From positions 32,010,954 through 32,074,953 of the forward strand of contig NC_135167.1 in NCBI RefSeq assembly GCF_041146795.1: DNA of 64,000 bases. The letters run 5' to 3'. This DNA is from Maylandia zebra. Its lineage: Eukaryota > Chordata > Actinopteri > Cichliformes > Cichlidae. Shown here one piece after another: positions 1 to 26,226 of this stretch (the stretch's first letter is position 1; every line of letters starts with the position of its first letter). The position numbers were made by a program, and so were the translations under genes. The notes under the pieces are model-generated. The model was not told the origin of the DNA and made no database searches. It worked only from the letters and a program-made list of their open reading frames with translations.

Positions 1-526
1 GAAGGAACGATTCGCACTCCTCATATGACTTTTCCCGATCAGTCTGGTGACCTTTGAGCCCCTCTTCTCTAAACTTGAGTCTGTCACTGACCGGTAGGCA
101 TTTTGAGTTACACCTCTGATAAACTGAAGCAAGTGAGCACAATACAGAGCACCAAAATGAAGGAAATACACTGAACCTTCGTGTCCATTCGTTTTATATA
201 CAACACACACCATTCACTGACCATGTCAAACATGTGGAAAGTTTCCATATGGAAATGTTAAGCCTATAATTCTTAAGCTGTCCAAGAACATTGCCCTGAA
301 GTGTAGAGAAACTAGACACAAGGCTGTTCCATTTTGCAAGTAAAGGTGTGGTCCAGATGAGGGTGATGTGCAACGGCTGACCAACATGCAAAGTGATGGT
401 GCACGCCAGTGTCTGGGATTGGCTGGAGGGAGGGCCCCACCTTTGCGCTACTTCCTAATAGCCCAGGAGGTTCACCTGAGGCTTGTGGAAGGACACCCGC
501 TGAGCTCTCACAGGTGTGGTTCTGCA

Positions 527-1062
527 GGGGAACAAGAGGGGAACATCTATTTCAGCCATGCAGGAGGGACAAGACACACCTCTGGTGAGTATCTAAATTG
601 CAGCTCATTTCTTTTCTCTTCTTCTTCCTTTTGTTGTCTTTTTTTGTCTGAAAAGCATCATCTCACACACGTTAAGACATGTAATGATGACCACTGGATC
701 ACCATTGTGTGTCTGTGTGTGTGTCTCAAGCTACATTAAGATACACTAGTTAATAATAAAGTAGATAATTAAGGTTTTAAAGTCAAACAACAGATCAGAG
801 AACAAAAAGTTAAAATAGCTCAAATTTGAATCTTCAGATTTTACATTTTAGGGTTTTTTTTAAAAACAGAATATATTTATTAGCCATTCACCAAATCACT
901 AAACTTGGTGAAATGGCAAAGTGTGAGGAAAAAAGGTGCTAAAAATATTGCTTATGGAACATTATTGTTAGTTTAAATGACAACAAATGCATAAGCATTT
1001 AAAAGAGGCCCCACATATGAGCCCTAACAAAGTTCATTTAAATACTAGACTTCAAGCTAGAA

Positions 1063-1138
<76 letters not shown>

Positions 1139-2550
1139 ATGGAAGAGTGTGTGTGTCCTTGAGATACCCACTCCAGCACACATACACACAGCTGCTTGTC
1201 CTTTCCTCTACCTTTGCATGTAAATCGTCCTGTTTGCATGCCCAGTAGTCTTCTCCCTCCCAGACCCAGACCTGTAGTCAAATAAAAGCCTCCACAACAA
1301 GCTGCTCTCTCCCATTAAAACAGATGGCTGAACACAAATTGACTCGCCGCCTGTATATTAACCATTGAACCACAGTTGCTTTAAAACGCATGTTCTTTAC
1401 TCAAAGTAAATGGGGAGGCTACTGCTGTCGGTCACAGGAATTTGCACTACTATTATTTTTTTGTTTGTTTTAATCGTCTTTCACAAAGCTGCTCAAGCGC
1501 CCATGCAAATAAGGCTGGCTGATAAAAGTGTCTGTTTACTGAGGCAAATGGGTAATCTTATCAATATTAAATGAGCCTTCTTTCTGAGCTCAGTGTATTT
1601 TGGTTCCTATGAAAAGACTCATCCCGAGATAAACTGAACTGTAAAACAATAGCTCCGTATAAAGAAGGTCACGATGTCAAAAGCAGATCCCCTCCCCATT
1701 TTTCTCAAGGTTCTTTCCAGGTTAGGTTTTTCCAGGTGCCTTAAAGAATTTGCCACAATTTTTTCTGCTGATTTATGCTGTCTTAGTTGCATATTCCTCT
1801 TCATATAATCCCAGACTGACTCCATGATGCTAAGATCAGGGCTCTGTGTCTACCATGCCATCTGTCGCAAGACTCCTTGTTCTTCTAGCTCAAAACAGTC
1901 TGTTATGAGGCTTTAAGTATGTTTGGTGCTGTTGTAATGCTGCACAATAAATGCTGGTCTGATCTGATGCATTGACTGATGTACACAGTCCTAAATATCT
2001 AAAGCACCTAAAATTTTGCACAGGGCTAGCAAATGTCCTCATTTCACAACTTATAAGGGGGCTTACATTTAGAGGTTCAGATGCATGTCTGTTTCCCTGC
2101 TTCGTGCATACCAGCAAAAAAGAGGGTTTTGTGCATTTGTAGTTCAAACATGGGGCACGAAGCACTTTGCATATGAAGCGAGAATGAAAATTCTGCCAGC
2201 TTTGCATTGACCACATGTACTTCTAAGAAGCTTTCCGTCTGTAGAGCCAGCGGTGAGTGAGTCATAATGGATTTATCGTTAAAGCGAGCTAATATCTGGG
2301 TATTCATTTGTTTACAGGGGACGCTGCAACCACAGACGCGATGCCTGCAATGTGGGGACACGCTGGAGTGGTCAGAGGAACATGGGTGTGTGTGTGTTTG
2401 TGTGTGCAGCACTCTGAAACAAGAGAAACTTTTTTTTTCTTCTACAGTAGAATTATCGGCTCTGACAGAAGCTTTTTTCTCAAACGAGTGTTCAGAAGCA
2501 TTCGTGATGAGGACGTCATCATCAGAGCAGCTGAAAAGGCCAACGCTTAA
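527..2550 (+). CDS. possible unidentified multi-exon gene fragment (three candidate exons)
   Basis: Three candidate exons can be linked. The first starts after a TTCTGCAG acceptor near 527 and ends at a GTGAGT donor near 584. The second starts after TTTACAG near 2319. The third starts after a TTCTTCTACAG acceptor near 2444 and ends at a TAA at 2548-2550. The last exon reads through FFLKRVFRSIRDEDVIIRAA and looks protein-like, with mixed charged and hydrophobic residues. The join between exons 2 and 3 would need an intron of only about 60 bases starting in a GT-rich run, which is doubtful. I do not recognise the product. It could be the 3' end of a gene lying upstream, or chance splice-like signals. 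Confidence 0.18.
1063..1138. repeat. (GT)n microsatellite
   Basis: An almost pure GT/CA dinucleotide run of about 76 bases. Any protein read through it, such as poly-Cys-Val or poly-Thr-His, is an artefact. Confidence 0.97.
1617..1970 (-). mobile_element. Tc1/mariner-like transposase relic
   Basis: On the minus strand the sequence reads MESVWDYMKRNMQLRQHKS. This resembles the segment of fish Tc1-like transposases just before the C terminus (an 'ESVWDYMKR..LR.P.S...LW' type of motif). Upstream on the same strand lie degraded pieces resembling the stretch before the last catalytic residue. Several stops and frame changes show that it is inactive. Only this C-terminal part is recognisable and I see no terminal repeats. 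The family call is from memory of Tc1-like proteins. Confidence 0.55.
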
Positions 2551-3000
2551 GAGGCCTCACGGGCAAGAGTGCCACAGGATGAAACCATTTGCACTGGACT
2601 AACAAACATTAACTAAATCCAAGTACAGTTTTCTTTTTAAATTATTCATGAGAGCCGGTCCATTCCTGGCTGTGGAGAAATGAATGCTTTCTCCGATATT
2701 AAATAAGAAGAAAAGCACAGAGCTACATTTTTCATTTAGCTAATACTGGACGAAGCAGATAAACCATAAAGCATTTAAATCATCTAAATGAGTTCATTTA
2801 ATGAAATAACCTCCCAATTTTTTATTCCATCTATGCATCTTGATCAAATTAAAAAAAAATGGTACTGCAGGAAGCTTCAACCCTGTCTGGAAATATTAGG
2901 CTTCTACTCAAGTGAAAATTAAAGTGAGAGTTAATGGAATAGCATTAATTACTGATTTCAGTCCACTTATGTTAAAAAAAAAAAAAAAGGAAAAATGCTA

Positions 3001-3283
3001 TGGGGTGGCTGTAGCTCAGGTGGTAGAGCAGGTCACCTCGGAAGGTTGGTGGTTCGATTCCTGGCTTCCCCTAGTCTGCATGCCAAATATCCTTGGGCAA
3101 GATACTAACCCCAAATTGCTCTCCGATGCATCCATCGGAGTATGAATGTGTGTGAATGTTAGCTAAAGAAAAAAAAAAGCACTTAGACAAATGTGCTTGT
3201 GTAAATGGGTGAATGCACAAGTTGTATAAAGCGCTTTGAGTGCTCAGAAGAGTAGAAAAGCACTATATAAGAACCAGTCCATT
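3001..3283 (+). mobile_element. tRNA-derived SINE
   Basis: The left end is tRNA-like: an A-box-like TAGCTCAGGTGGTAGAGC, then a B-box-like GGTTCGATTCC about 35 bases further on. The body includes CCTTGGGCAAGATACTAACC and GAATGTGTGTGAATGTTAGC. The 3' part reads GCGCTTTGAGTGCTCAGAAG then GCACTATATAAGAACCAGTC. This matches, from memory, a SINE family abundant in percomorph and cichlid genomes. The copy has a small A-rich insertion near 3166-3178. It is not a working tRNA gene because the sequence carries on without a tRNA acceptor stem. Confidence 0.85.
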
Positions 3284-4049
3284 TACCATATGGGAAAGAA
3301 AACAAAAAGAGTGTATGTTAGGGATATTTAAAATATCGTTAATAATCAATTCAATGTACAAAAAAATAGAAATGAGTGTGGTACATATGGAGAATTTCCA
3401 TAATATAATATTATGTCTGATCAGAATCGGAATCATTGTTATTTGGCAAAGTTTGTGCATACAAACATGGAATGCATACAAAAAGAAAGAAAGAAATAGG
3501 CAATATATATAAATATGCAAATATACACAAGAAAAACACAAGTTGCAGAAAGCCTTTAGAAACTATACAAAATGCAGCAAACTACAAATGGGCAGCAATG
3601 ATAAATATAAATAGGCTGAACACAGTGCAACCTGGATGAATCTTAGATATGAATTTTAATAGTGCTTTAATGTCAACGTTAAGGTGTTTTTGTTGAACTT
3701 TGACAAGCTTTTTTTTATATTAAAAAAATACATAAACACACACGGTAATAAGAAGCAAACCAAATCAGCAAAGAGAACAGTGTAACAGCCTTGGCAGGTG
3801 AAATTAACTGTCCTTTTGTAATTGCAACAGCACAGAAAAGTGTTGCTGCATGTTTATGAGGAGCTTTGTGGGCAGGATAGTCTAGATAAAAATGGAATCT
3901 GATTCTTTTTCATACCTTTTCTGTGCTGCAGAAGACTGATGCATATAACAATTTCACACTTTTTTGCTGTCAGTGTCCTGCTGGGCTGTTCCTGCTGCTC
4001 TACAGTAGATGAGACTCTAGAGAATGTAGCCAGAAGACTCGGCAGCAGA

Positions 4050-18337
<14,288 letters not shown>

Positions 18338-19894
18338 AAGTGATAATGGCTGCATACAGACAGCTGAAGAATATTGAGAGAGATGAAAAATATTTTTTTA
18401 AATCCAATAAGGGGAAAATGGACTTTAAATGAGTGAAATGGTGTTTTATTTATAAAAATATTGGGTCCTTTAGAGGAAAACATTAAATGTTCCACTGTGG
18501 TAACTGTGTTTAGGAGGACAGCTTTCATTAGCTAAAACATTAATCCAATCAATTATTAGCATTTCATGGAGCGTGACAAAGTTGCATTCACATTTACACT
18601 TCAATTATTTAAGGTTACATTAGTTAGGAGCTTGAGTAAAAGGCACTTTGAGTAATCCGTCCATCATTTCTGCTGTTTGTGCCACAGTGATGCCTCAAAA
18701 ATCAGGATGGGCAGAAGCAGTGACGCTTGAAATGCGGCATTTGGAATGGACAATAAGTTTTTGCTGATTCTGTTCCACACAATGACCTTTCTCACAAGAT
18801 ACCCCCGTGGAGCTTTTGTGTTACTGCTGTGTTTCTCATCAAAATTCTCTGTGAGAGATCCTGGCGTGCCCAAATGTGGCAAATGCATCACTTTCTTTGT
18901 AAAACATCTGAAAGGGAATTTTGAACGTTACCACCCCCAAATGCCCTTTGTCCTACAGTGGAACAGAGAGATTGTTCCTGATTAAAAGGAAAAATGGCCA
19001 GGGTTAGTTCACTGCTTGGAATTCAGTTTCACCTGTTCAGGTTCATTTGCATCTATTCTAAGATAAATAGCACCTCCAGTGTTTCCAATATATGCTGTTT
19101 ACCCAGAATATACAAGGATGGAGGAGGAGAGGGAGGGGGAGGGGGGGGGGGGGGGCCCTCTAGGCTTCCATTGGTTTGGCTTGCCAAGGTGAGTCAGTAG
19201 ACTAAGCACACATAAGGGGAATGAAAATAAGATTGTGTCTATGCTAATAATTATAAGCGTTTAACTTTCCATTGTTACCTAGTGACCCTTTTTTTTGGTT
19301 CATGATTCAATATTAGATAACATATGATCGACTGTGGTTACAACAAATTCCCACAACTGATTCTAGGGATTTAAGCCTGTTCACTTAATTGAGCATTTTA
19401 TAAAAACCTGTCATTTTCATCCTCTGCTGTTAAGAATATGTAATACATTATCCACATATCCTATACACTTGCAGATGACAAGGGAAAAAAACCCCAAAAA
19501 AGGCATCTGCTCTTTAAACAATGATTGAAAAATGACACTAGAGGTAAAAAATAAAAACCCAAAACCAAAAAGTCCTCATGCTGTGTTCTACAACAATAGC
19601 AAGAGAGCCTGTGGTGCTGAGCTGATTAGATACAGTTCACATGGTCTTAACAGCGTAGATTTAAAGTACATATCTCTCATAATGATCTAAATGAATTCTG
19701 CTGTACATGTATTACAACAAACATTGAGATCTTGAAAAAAAATAAATACTAGCTATTTTAAAAGGTTGTTAATGTCAATTTTTCTTCCACTTGATCACCA
19801 TCAATTAAAAATGAACTTTACTGAATTACTAAAACACTGGTAGAGGTACCATAAATGTCAGCTTGTGGAAGATCCCACACGAAGGAGTGCGACT
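18338..19894. other. trpm5-traf6 convergent intergenic region and 3' UTRs
   Basis: The two genes point at each other across 1.56 kb that must hold both 3' UTRs. The sequence is AT-rich, with TTTATT hexamers (minus-strand poly(A) signals) near 18445. There is a G-run of about 17 bases near 19137-19156 and no other gene or repeat that I recognise. Confidence 0.6.
19137..19156. repeat. poly-G tract
   Basis: An uninterrupted G run of about 17 bases after GAGGGAGG, in the intergenic region. It may form a G-quadruplex or reflect an assembly-prone homopolymer. Confidence 0.9.
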
Positions 19895-22800
19895 TTAGTC
19901 TCTTGAAGCAAATGCCTCAGGTCCTCTTGGCTGTACAGCTGGTCCCTCACGGTGAAGGATATTGTCAAAACGCGGCGTCACCTCGCAGCGGATGAGCAGA
20001 GTGTCGTCTTTAACATAAGCTCTCTGACTCAGCTGAGACAGGTGCATGAAGGTGACATAGCCAAATCCTTTGGGATTGCGCTGAATTGTCGGCTTCTGGA
20101 AGGCCTGTAGATCTGGTTTAGTCTCCATTGCCTCCATGTGATGCTGACCCTCAGGGCCCTGGTCTAGGATGGCGAGCCGGATGGTTCCTTGAAATGGCCA
20201 GGTAAGCTGCCCATCAAAAGCTCCTTGCATGGTGTGCACAAATAGGGAGATGTAGTTGGAGCAGCGAGGGGCATTGGGGGTCTGCAGGTGTAAGCGCAGG
20301 CACAGCTTGTAGCCTGGGCGGCCTGTGTAAAAGCCGGGGCTGTGCTCAACCACTGGCTGGCCCGCTTCTTGGTTCCGCAGGTGGACTGAAAAACCTTTGA
20401 GGCGCCAGATGAAGATACCATTGCAATGTTGGGCCTCCAGCTCTTTTACTGTATCCTCCAGCATGGACACTCTACGCCTGAGCTCTGCTAGCTGGCCTGC
20501 CTGTGAAAATGAAATGGGAAAATATTTGAGAGAAAATGAAAGAATAGAGGCTTTGAGACTAATCTAAAAGAAACTAATCTAAAAGAACAAAAACAAACCA
20601 AAACCCCAAAAGGTCAAAATACACTTGGATATCACTTACTTGGGTGTCTTTTAAGATGATGAGTTCACGGAGCTGGTGATCCTGCTTCACCAATCGTCCA
20701 TCCATCTCACGGAGCCTCTGCTGCATCTCTTCACTAGACGGACCTGGAGCACAACTGCTACTGCAGCTCAGAGCTGCAGCCCCTCTGGGCCCACTACAGG
20801 CCGGTACTGATGGTGCAGCTCCTTGATCCTCAGAGGAAAGTGAAGGTCCTAAAGTCCTCAGGGGTTTGGGTGTAGTACCATTGAGGCTAAGGCCACGCAG
20901 AAATTCAGCCATGTAGCGCATATGCATCTGTGTGAACTCCTGCATGTGCTGAGCCAGGTTGTGGCGCTGCATCTGCAGAGTCAAACCAGCTTTAAAACTT
21001 GTGTCGCAAACTACAAAACCTATTAACCCAGACCTTCCCAAAGTGTGCCATTGCAGGGGGGGCGCGGTATGAAAAGGGGGAAAAAAAACAAAACGCTTGT
21101 ACACTGCTAGCACGGGGCACCCACACAAACGCAAAGCAGGAGATGAAGCATCGCTGAATATGTTTCCAAACCAACTTCATTCTAAGCCAGAGACTAGAAA
21201 ATATCCCTTTGGCTTCACCTGCACAAGTGCCAAGGTAGGTCTCCCCTGCAGAATTGGTTTTCCCTTGTTGGGAGCAGCGCTGGGCTGTTTAAATCACGGA
21301 CAAACAGTATCCCACATTTTTGATTTTTAGTTCACAAACACTTCTTGTAATGACTAACTACTCCTGACATTTTGGAGATGTTAGCTCTTTATACAGTAAA
21401 GTTACAGTGGGATACAAATAATATCAGGCTGATCCTGCCACAGTTTCCATCATCAAATGTGAGATTTACAAGGAGGGAAAACAGTACACCTCTCTGAACA
21501 GTGTCTGGGAGGCTGTGGTTGCTGCTGCACGCAATGTTGATGGTGAACAGATCAAAACACTGACAGAATCCATGGATGGCAGGCTTTTGAGTGTCCTTGC
21601 AAAGAAAGGTGGCTATATTGGTCGCCGATTTGTTTTTGTTTTGTTTTTGAACGTCAGAAATGTATATTTGTGAATGTGGAGATGTTATATTGGTTTCACT
21701 GGTAAAAATAAATAATTGAAATGGGTATATATTTGTTTTTTGTTAAGTTGCCTAATAATTATGCACAGTAATAGTCACCTGCACACACAGATATCCCCCT
21801 AAAATAGCTAAAACTAAAAACAAACTAAAAACTACTTCCAAAAACATTCAGCTTTGATATTAATGAGTTTTTTGGGTTCATTGAGAACATGGTTGTTGTT
21901 CAATAATAAAATTATTCCTCAAAAATACAACTTGCCTAATAATTCTGCACTCCCTGTACACTGTGACGCCTCTGCCTTTCTAAATAGAGGGACAGTAACT
22001 GTGTGTTTATATGTAAGCGTGTAAAACCTGAAGATAGAGACAAAATACTGTTTATCTGCCATTCTGCAATTCATCACATGTAAACAATAACGTGGCGCAC
22101 AGCTGACGTGAAAAAAGGCACATACCTTTGACGTGATGAACTCTGTATTCCTTGTCCACACGTAAACGCAAAAAAGGAGTTTTAAAAATCTCAGTTTTCG
22201 GTGATTCGAAACGCCGTTTACGTGTGGACCAAACAGCTGCGTTTTTTAAAAAAATACCGGTGTAGGTGCGGCATAGCGTAAAAGAGTTAGTAGTTTATTT
22301 CCTTACTACCTGTAATTTATTGCAGATTACTTGTATTTGCTTAATTGTTTACTAAATGTTTGAGGTGTGAAATAAACCGCAACGGAGCAAAATATGGGTG
22401 TGTGTGGTTGGAGGATGTGTTTATGCCTCCCTGTGCGCGCGTGCGGGGGGCATTTTTCTTGTAAAACAAAGGGGGGGCCAGCAAAAAAAGTTTGGGAACC
22501 ACTGTATTAACCTATTAAGAATGTGCTGTATGAGAGCTGAAAGAATGGAAATCTAGAAATTGATCACCTACCCTTTCTTTACATCCAAAGATGCTAAAGT
22601 TACAGGCAATAGGTGCTTTTGGGCAATCTGTGTCACAGTGAGACTCCATCTGGGGGGGAAAAAAGAAAAAGAAAAAAAAATTCATTAGTAAATTAGCTTC
22701 AGTCATATTCAGATTGGGTTTTTTTAAGCATTTCAAAGAGATTGCTTATTGCTGAAAATGACAGACAAAGGGAACAAGGGAACAGGAATAACAGACAACA

Positions 22801-24836
22801 ATTAAAACAGAAGTGGTTCCACTTTCTACTGCTGAAATGGTGACTGTCCTTCTGCACTGTAACATGTGATGTGACCGAGTTTGGAATGGTTCCCCATTGC
22901 TTAAACAAGAGAGTAGTTCCTGTTTTGATCACCACTTCCTAACCCTTCATTCACCTGAAGCCTCTTCTTCATGGCAGACTCTTAAGAGACTCACCTGGTC
23001 TCTGACGAGCTCCAGCTCACAGTACTGACACTTCACACTGGCAAAGGGACACTGTTGCTGATGAAGCTGAAGGAGCAAATGAAAGGAGACTATTAGGAAA
23101 ATTTCCTCACAGACACACAAAACATCACTGTAACTCTGCCATGAGATCTGTTCTTGAAAAGTGATTCAATGGTACCTCTCTCTCCTCATAAAGAAAGCAT
23201 GCCACACAGTCTGGACATGACATGGGTCTTTTTTGGCACTGAACAGTTATGTGCTCTTCTAGGTGGCTCTTTTTCACAGACTGCTGGCACTGTGGACAAG
23301 GCACAGTGGCAAACTCACAATGCACCAAATGATCCTGGAAGTTAAAACAATAAAATGAAAAAATAAATACAAAAAACATTTAATTTGCTTCTGTAGCAGG
23401 AAAGTCTTCATCTTTAATCATATAGCACATTTAAAAGACATCAAGTGTCGGCCAAAGTGCTGAACAAAGGGATAATATAATCAAATAAAAAGAATTAAAA
23501 TAGATAAGATGAAAACAGAAAACATTGTGAGACATCCATATGTTTGTAAAGATATGTGTACATGCAAATATGCACATACATATACAAAAATGTACATTCA
23601 GCACACATACATGAACATAAAATACATGTATACGTATACACATGCAAACATCATCCAATGAGATAAAAGACCAGAATAGCTAAAACAGAATAAAAGTGGT
23701 GTCAGGAAAGCTGTAACAAGTCCTCTGTCCACACCAGAGAAAGACACAAACTGGGGGATGAACTGTTATTTATGTGCCAAGAAAAAAAAAAAGTGTAGTT
23801 GTGGTGGTGTTCTCTGAAGTCATTTTATTGTGTTGACAAACGTGTTCTACAGCAATCTCAAAAATGTCTACAAGCCGCTGACACCTGTCCATTTTATGAA
23901 GTTGGCAGTCAGCAGTAGTGAGAGGTTTATAATCACACTGACAAGCAAAAAGCTTTAAAAAAAAAAAAAAAACCCCAAAACAAAGTGATCACAATCATAA
24001 ATATGTCTTTGAAATGTTCACGTGCAAAGCAACTGCATCTTCAAACACCAGCCTGTTAACATCCCTGACTTCGTGTTCTGTGTTTGGATCAAACATGTCT
24101 GTCACAGTTTTTTTTACCTCCAAATGCCGGAGCTCCATCTTGTCGGCACAGCCCAAGTTTGGACAGCGAACAGTTAGCGACAGAATTTCCCTTTTGGCAA
24201 AGTTATCAGGGAACAGTTGGTCTTCTGACAACATTTCGTTGTCCACTGGGCACCTCTGTCCCGTATCACTGATTTGCAAGAAGAAGAACAGAAATCGTTG
24301 GTCCCTTTTGTCTACTTCACTATTAAAACAAGTACCAGTGAATTTTTGGATCATTCGGAAGCCTTTCATTTCTAAATCATTACTCCGTAATTTGCCAGAT
24401 TGCCCTGATGCTAATAAAGAACTAACAAGGATTCAAAACTGGCCTGTGAAACTTGTGATGATAAATGAAATAGAAACCTAAGTGCTCATTGCTGATTAAA
24501 AAGATGCACAATAGCATACCGGATGGATTTCTCAATGCAGCTCTTGCAGAAGCGGTGACCACAGCGTGTTTGAATGGCGTTCCTCAAAGCCATGAGACAA
24601 ATGGGGCACTCGTATTTACTCTCCAGCGGTGGATCAAACTCCACATCGTAGCCCTGCAGGGGGGCAGCCTGAAAGCTGCTGCTGCTCATGAAGGCACTAG
24701 GGTTCTCTGAAGGGCTAAGAATGGACTCCTGTTCTTTTTCCAGCATAGCCAGAGCACAGTCAGACAGCACTCCACCAACAGCTCCATCATAGCTGTCCTC
24801 CTCTAAACCCCCCTTATTGCTTTCACAGCAGGCCAT
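19895..24836 (-). CDS. traf6: TNF receptor-associated factor 6 (7 coding exons)
   Basis: TRAF6 is a cytoplasmic adaptor and RING E3 ligase. It makes K63-linked ubiquitin chains downstream of IL-1R/TLR-MyD88-IRAK and of CD40 and RANK. Coding exons in transcript order: 24836-24520, 24268-24118, 23334-23176, 23066-22995, 22649-22572, 20972-20640, 20500-19895. All joins are in phase and give 571 residues, slightly longer than human (522). The RING starts with [20 protein letters not shown] (C near 77) in the conserved frame [19 protein letters not shown] zinc fingers follow, for example [24 protein letters not shown] and IFGCKER. Then come a coiled coil ([13 protein letters not shown] onward) and a C-terminal MATH domain ([12 protein letters not shown] to [12 protein letters not shown]). 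The longer region between the fingers and the MATH domain, rich in Ser, Ala, Pro and Gly, accounts for most of the extra length. The start is the ATG before MACCES, just after a splice acceptor at 24856-24857. Confidence 0.96.
21029..22504. mobile_element. hAT element in traf6 intron, perfect 8-bp TSD
   Basis: The 8-base direct repeat TATTAACC lies at 21021-21028 and 22505-22512. Between them the ends read CAGACCTTCCCAAA on the left and TTTGGGAACCACTG on the right. These are imperfect inverted repeats of the hAT CAGNGGTTCCCAAA type. An 8-base duplication is diagnostic of hAT. The 1476-base element has no intact transposase and carries a piece of a Tc1-like transposon (about 21390-21960). Confidence 0.85.
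21390..21960 (+). mobile_element. Tc1-like transposon 3' fragment nested in the hAT element
   Basis: The plus strand encodes [20 protein letters not shown], then [20 protein letters not shown] and GGYIG. This fits the end of Tc1/mariner-family transposases, where the last catalytic Asp/Glu region is followed by '...M..R...V...KGG'. The 3' flank ends TAATTCTGCACTCCCTGTA, a sequence common at the ends of fish Tc1-like elements. The 5' part is missing, so this is a truncated nested copy. Confidence 0.7.
23341..24117 (-). other. traf6 intron, no recognisable element
   Basis: AT-rich intron sequence, with alternating purine-pyrimidine TACATGTA/CACATACA-type repeats near 23540-23650 and an A-run near 23956-23973. 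I see no gene. Confidence 0.6.
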
Positions 24837-24855
24837 TTGTAGCAGGTGGCAAAGT
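24837..24855 (-). other. traf6 5' UTR part of the first coding exon
   Basis: On the minus strand a CCTCTTTCAG acceptor precedes this short leader and the ATG. At least one noncoding exon must lie upstream, towards 25000-26000. Confidence 0.65.
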
Positions 24856-25889
24856 CTGAAAGAGGTAAGGAAGCATGAAATAAATTCTAACTCTATTAAC
24901 TTTAAAATAGACATGTGCATTTTTCTGCTTTTAAAATGGGGATATTTTTACTTCAGCCGCACAAAAGAGATTTTCTTTTTGTATGAAGCTGCTAAAAAGG
25001 TTTTGTAGAGTTACACAATGATATGATGTTCAAGAAATATCCTCCTACAACCATCTTTATAATTTCCTCCAATCAACTTCCTCCCTTCTTTTAGAAAAAA
25101 CCTAAAGCAAATCAGCTCATTTATCATGAAAACAGGATCCCTATGGGAAGGTTTTAGGGTTATTTCTAATGATCTTTTTCCTTAATGAGCAATCAGACAA
25201 TTTATTTTTCACATAATCACATTACCAATTCATTATTTGGCCTTCCCTTACTCTTCCACATCTAATCTGTGGGTTTGTAAGCAAATCCTATACCAGAAGA
25301 GTTAACACACACACACACACACACACGTGGGAATTCACTTCAGAGAAGATTCTTGGATTCTTGCAACAAACCAAAATAAATAGAGAAATCTTCACAAACC
25401 CGAGTATGAACTAATGAAATATGCAGTGTAGTCTTTGGTTGGTTATTAAACTATAATACTGAACAACACATTTTGTGACAACTGGAATTAATCTTAAAGA
25501 CTCAGTCTTGAATTTAGATTGTAAGATTAGTACCATTTATCGTTACTCCTTATATCCCACCTAGCTTAACAAACCAAATAAGCTAATCATCCTTGACTAT
25601 ATGCAGCTTTGTACATAAAAACATGCCAACCAGACTGTCAACCTGTACAGTGAGTCATGTACAAGCTATGGGCGTCGTAAACCTCCTCCTTGAATCTACT
25701 ATTCCTCTACATGGGGCGTAACTTTTACTTTTCATTAGTCAGCATCAGTCAGTCGATAAGGTTCTGCCTAAACTCCAACATTCGGTATCAAATCTTTTTT
25801 ACATAAAACACGTTACAGCTAGCTAACAGTCTGCATACAACGACTGGAAGTGTTGGCACTTGACGAACCAGCCATGCCCCTGGATACGG
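24856..25889 (-). other. traf6 5' intron
   Basis: AT-rich sequence between the coding exon and the promoter region, with a short (AC)n run at about 25307-25326. It may contain noncoding first exons, but I cannot place their boundaries. Confidence 0.5.
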
Positions 25890-26226
25890 AACTACAAATG
25901 CGAATCTGGTTGCAGTCAAAAGTAAAGTATTAAAAGAAAACCACTGACCAAAACAACGGGCAGCGAAATCACGTCCCTCACATCGGTGACAAAAGCGTTA
26001 TAAGCTCCGAATGTGTCCGTGAACGCAGGTTTTTATTCTCGTAGCACACCCACCTTTGCCTTGAAAACGTCTCGAACTTTTGGTATCTACAGAATTTCCT
26101 GTTTTTTTCTTTTTCCAAACGTCATTACATTTTTTTTCGCGCTTTGCAGACGCGAGCGCCATCTCCTGGTGGGAGTCTATTGTTGCCGCAGGAAAAAAAT
26201 AGAAAAAGAAAAAGGGAGATAGAAAA
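25890..26226. promoter_or_regulatory. probable bidirectional traf6/ttc17 promoter
   Basis: traf6 reads left and ttc17 reads right, and the ttc17 ATG is at 26227. The segment has more CpG than its surroundings, including TTTTCGCGCTTTGCAGACGC near 26133-26152. It lacks an obvious TATA box, as expected for a shared housekeeping-type promoter. The traf6 start site is not determined. Confidence 0.55.

Noticed and set aside
987-1281. Cys/Val- or Thr/His-repeat proteins
   Set aside because: Translation of a GT/CA microsatellite on both strands. No codon constraint or domain.
3001-3075. tRNA gene
   Set aside because: It has A- and B-box-like elements but no matching acceptor stem and continues into a SINE body, so it is a SINE head.
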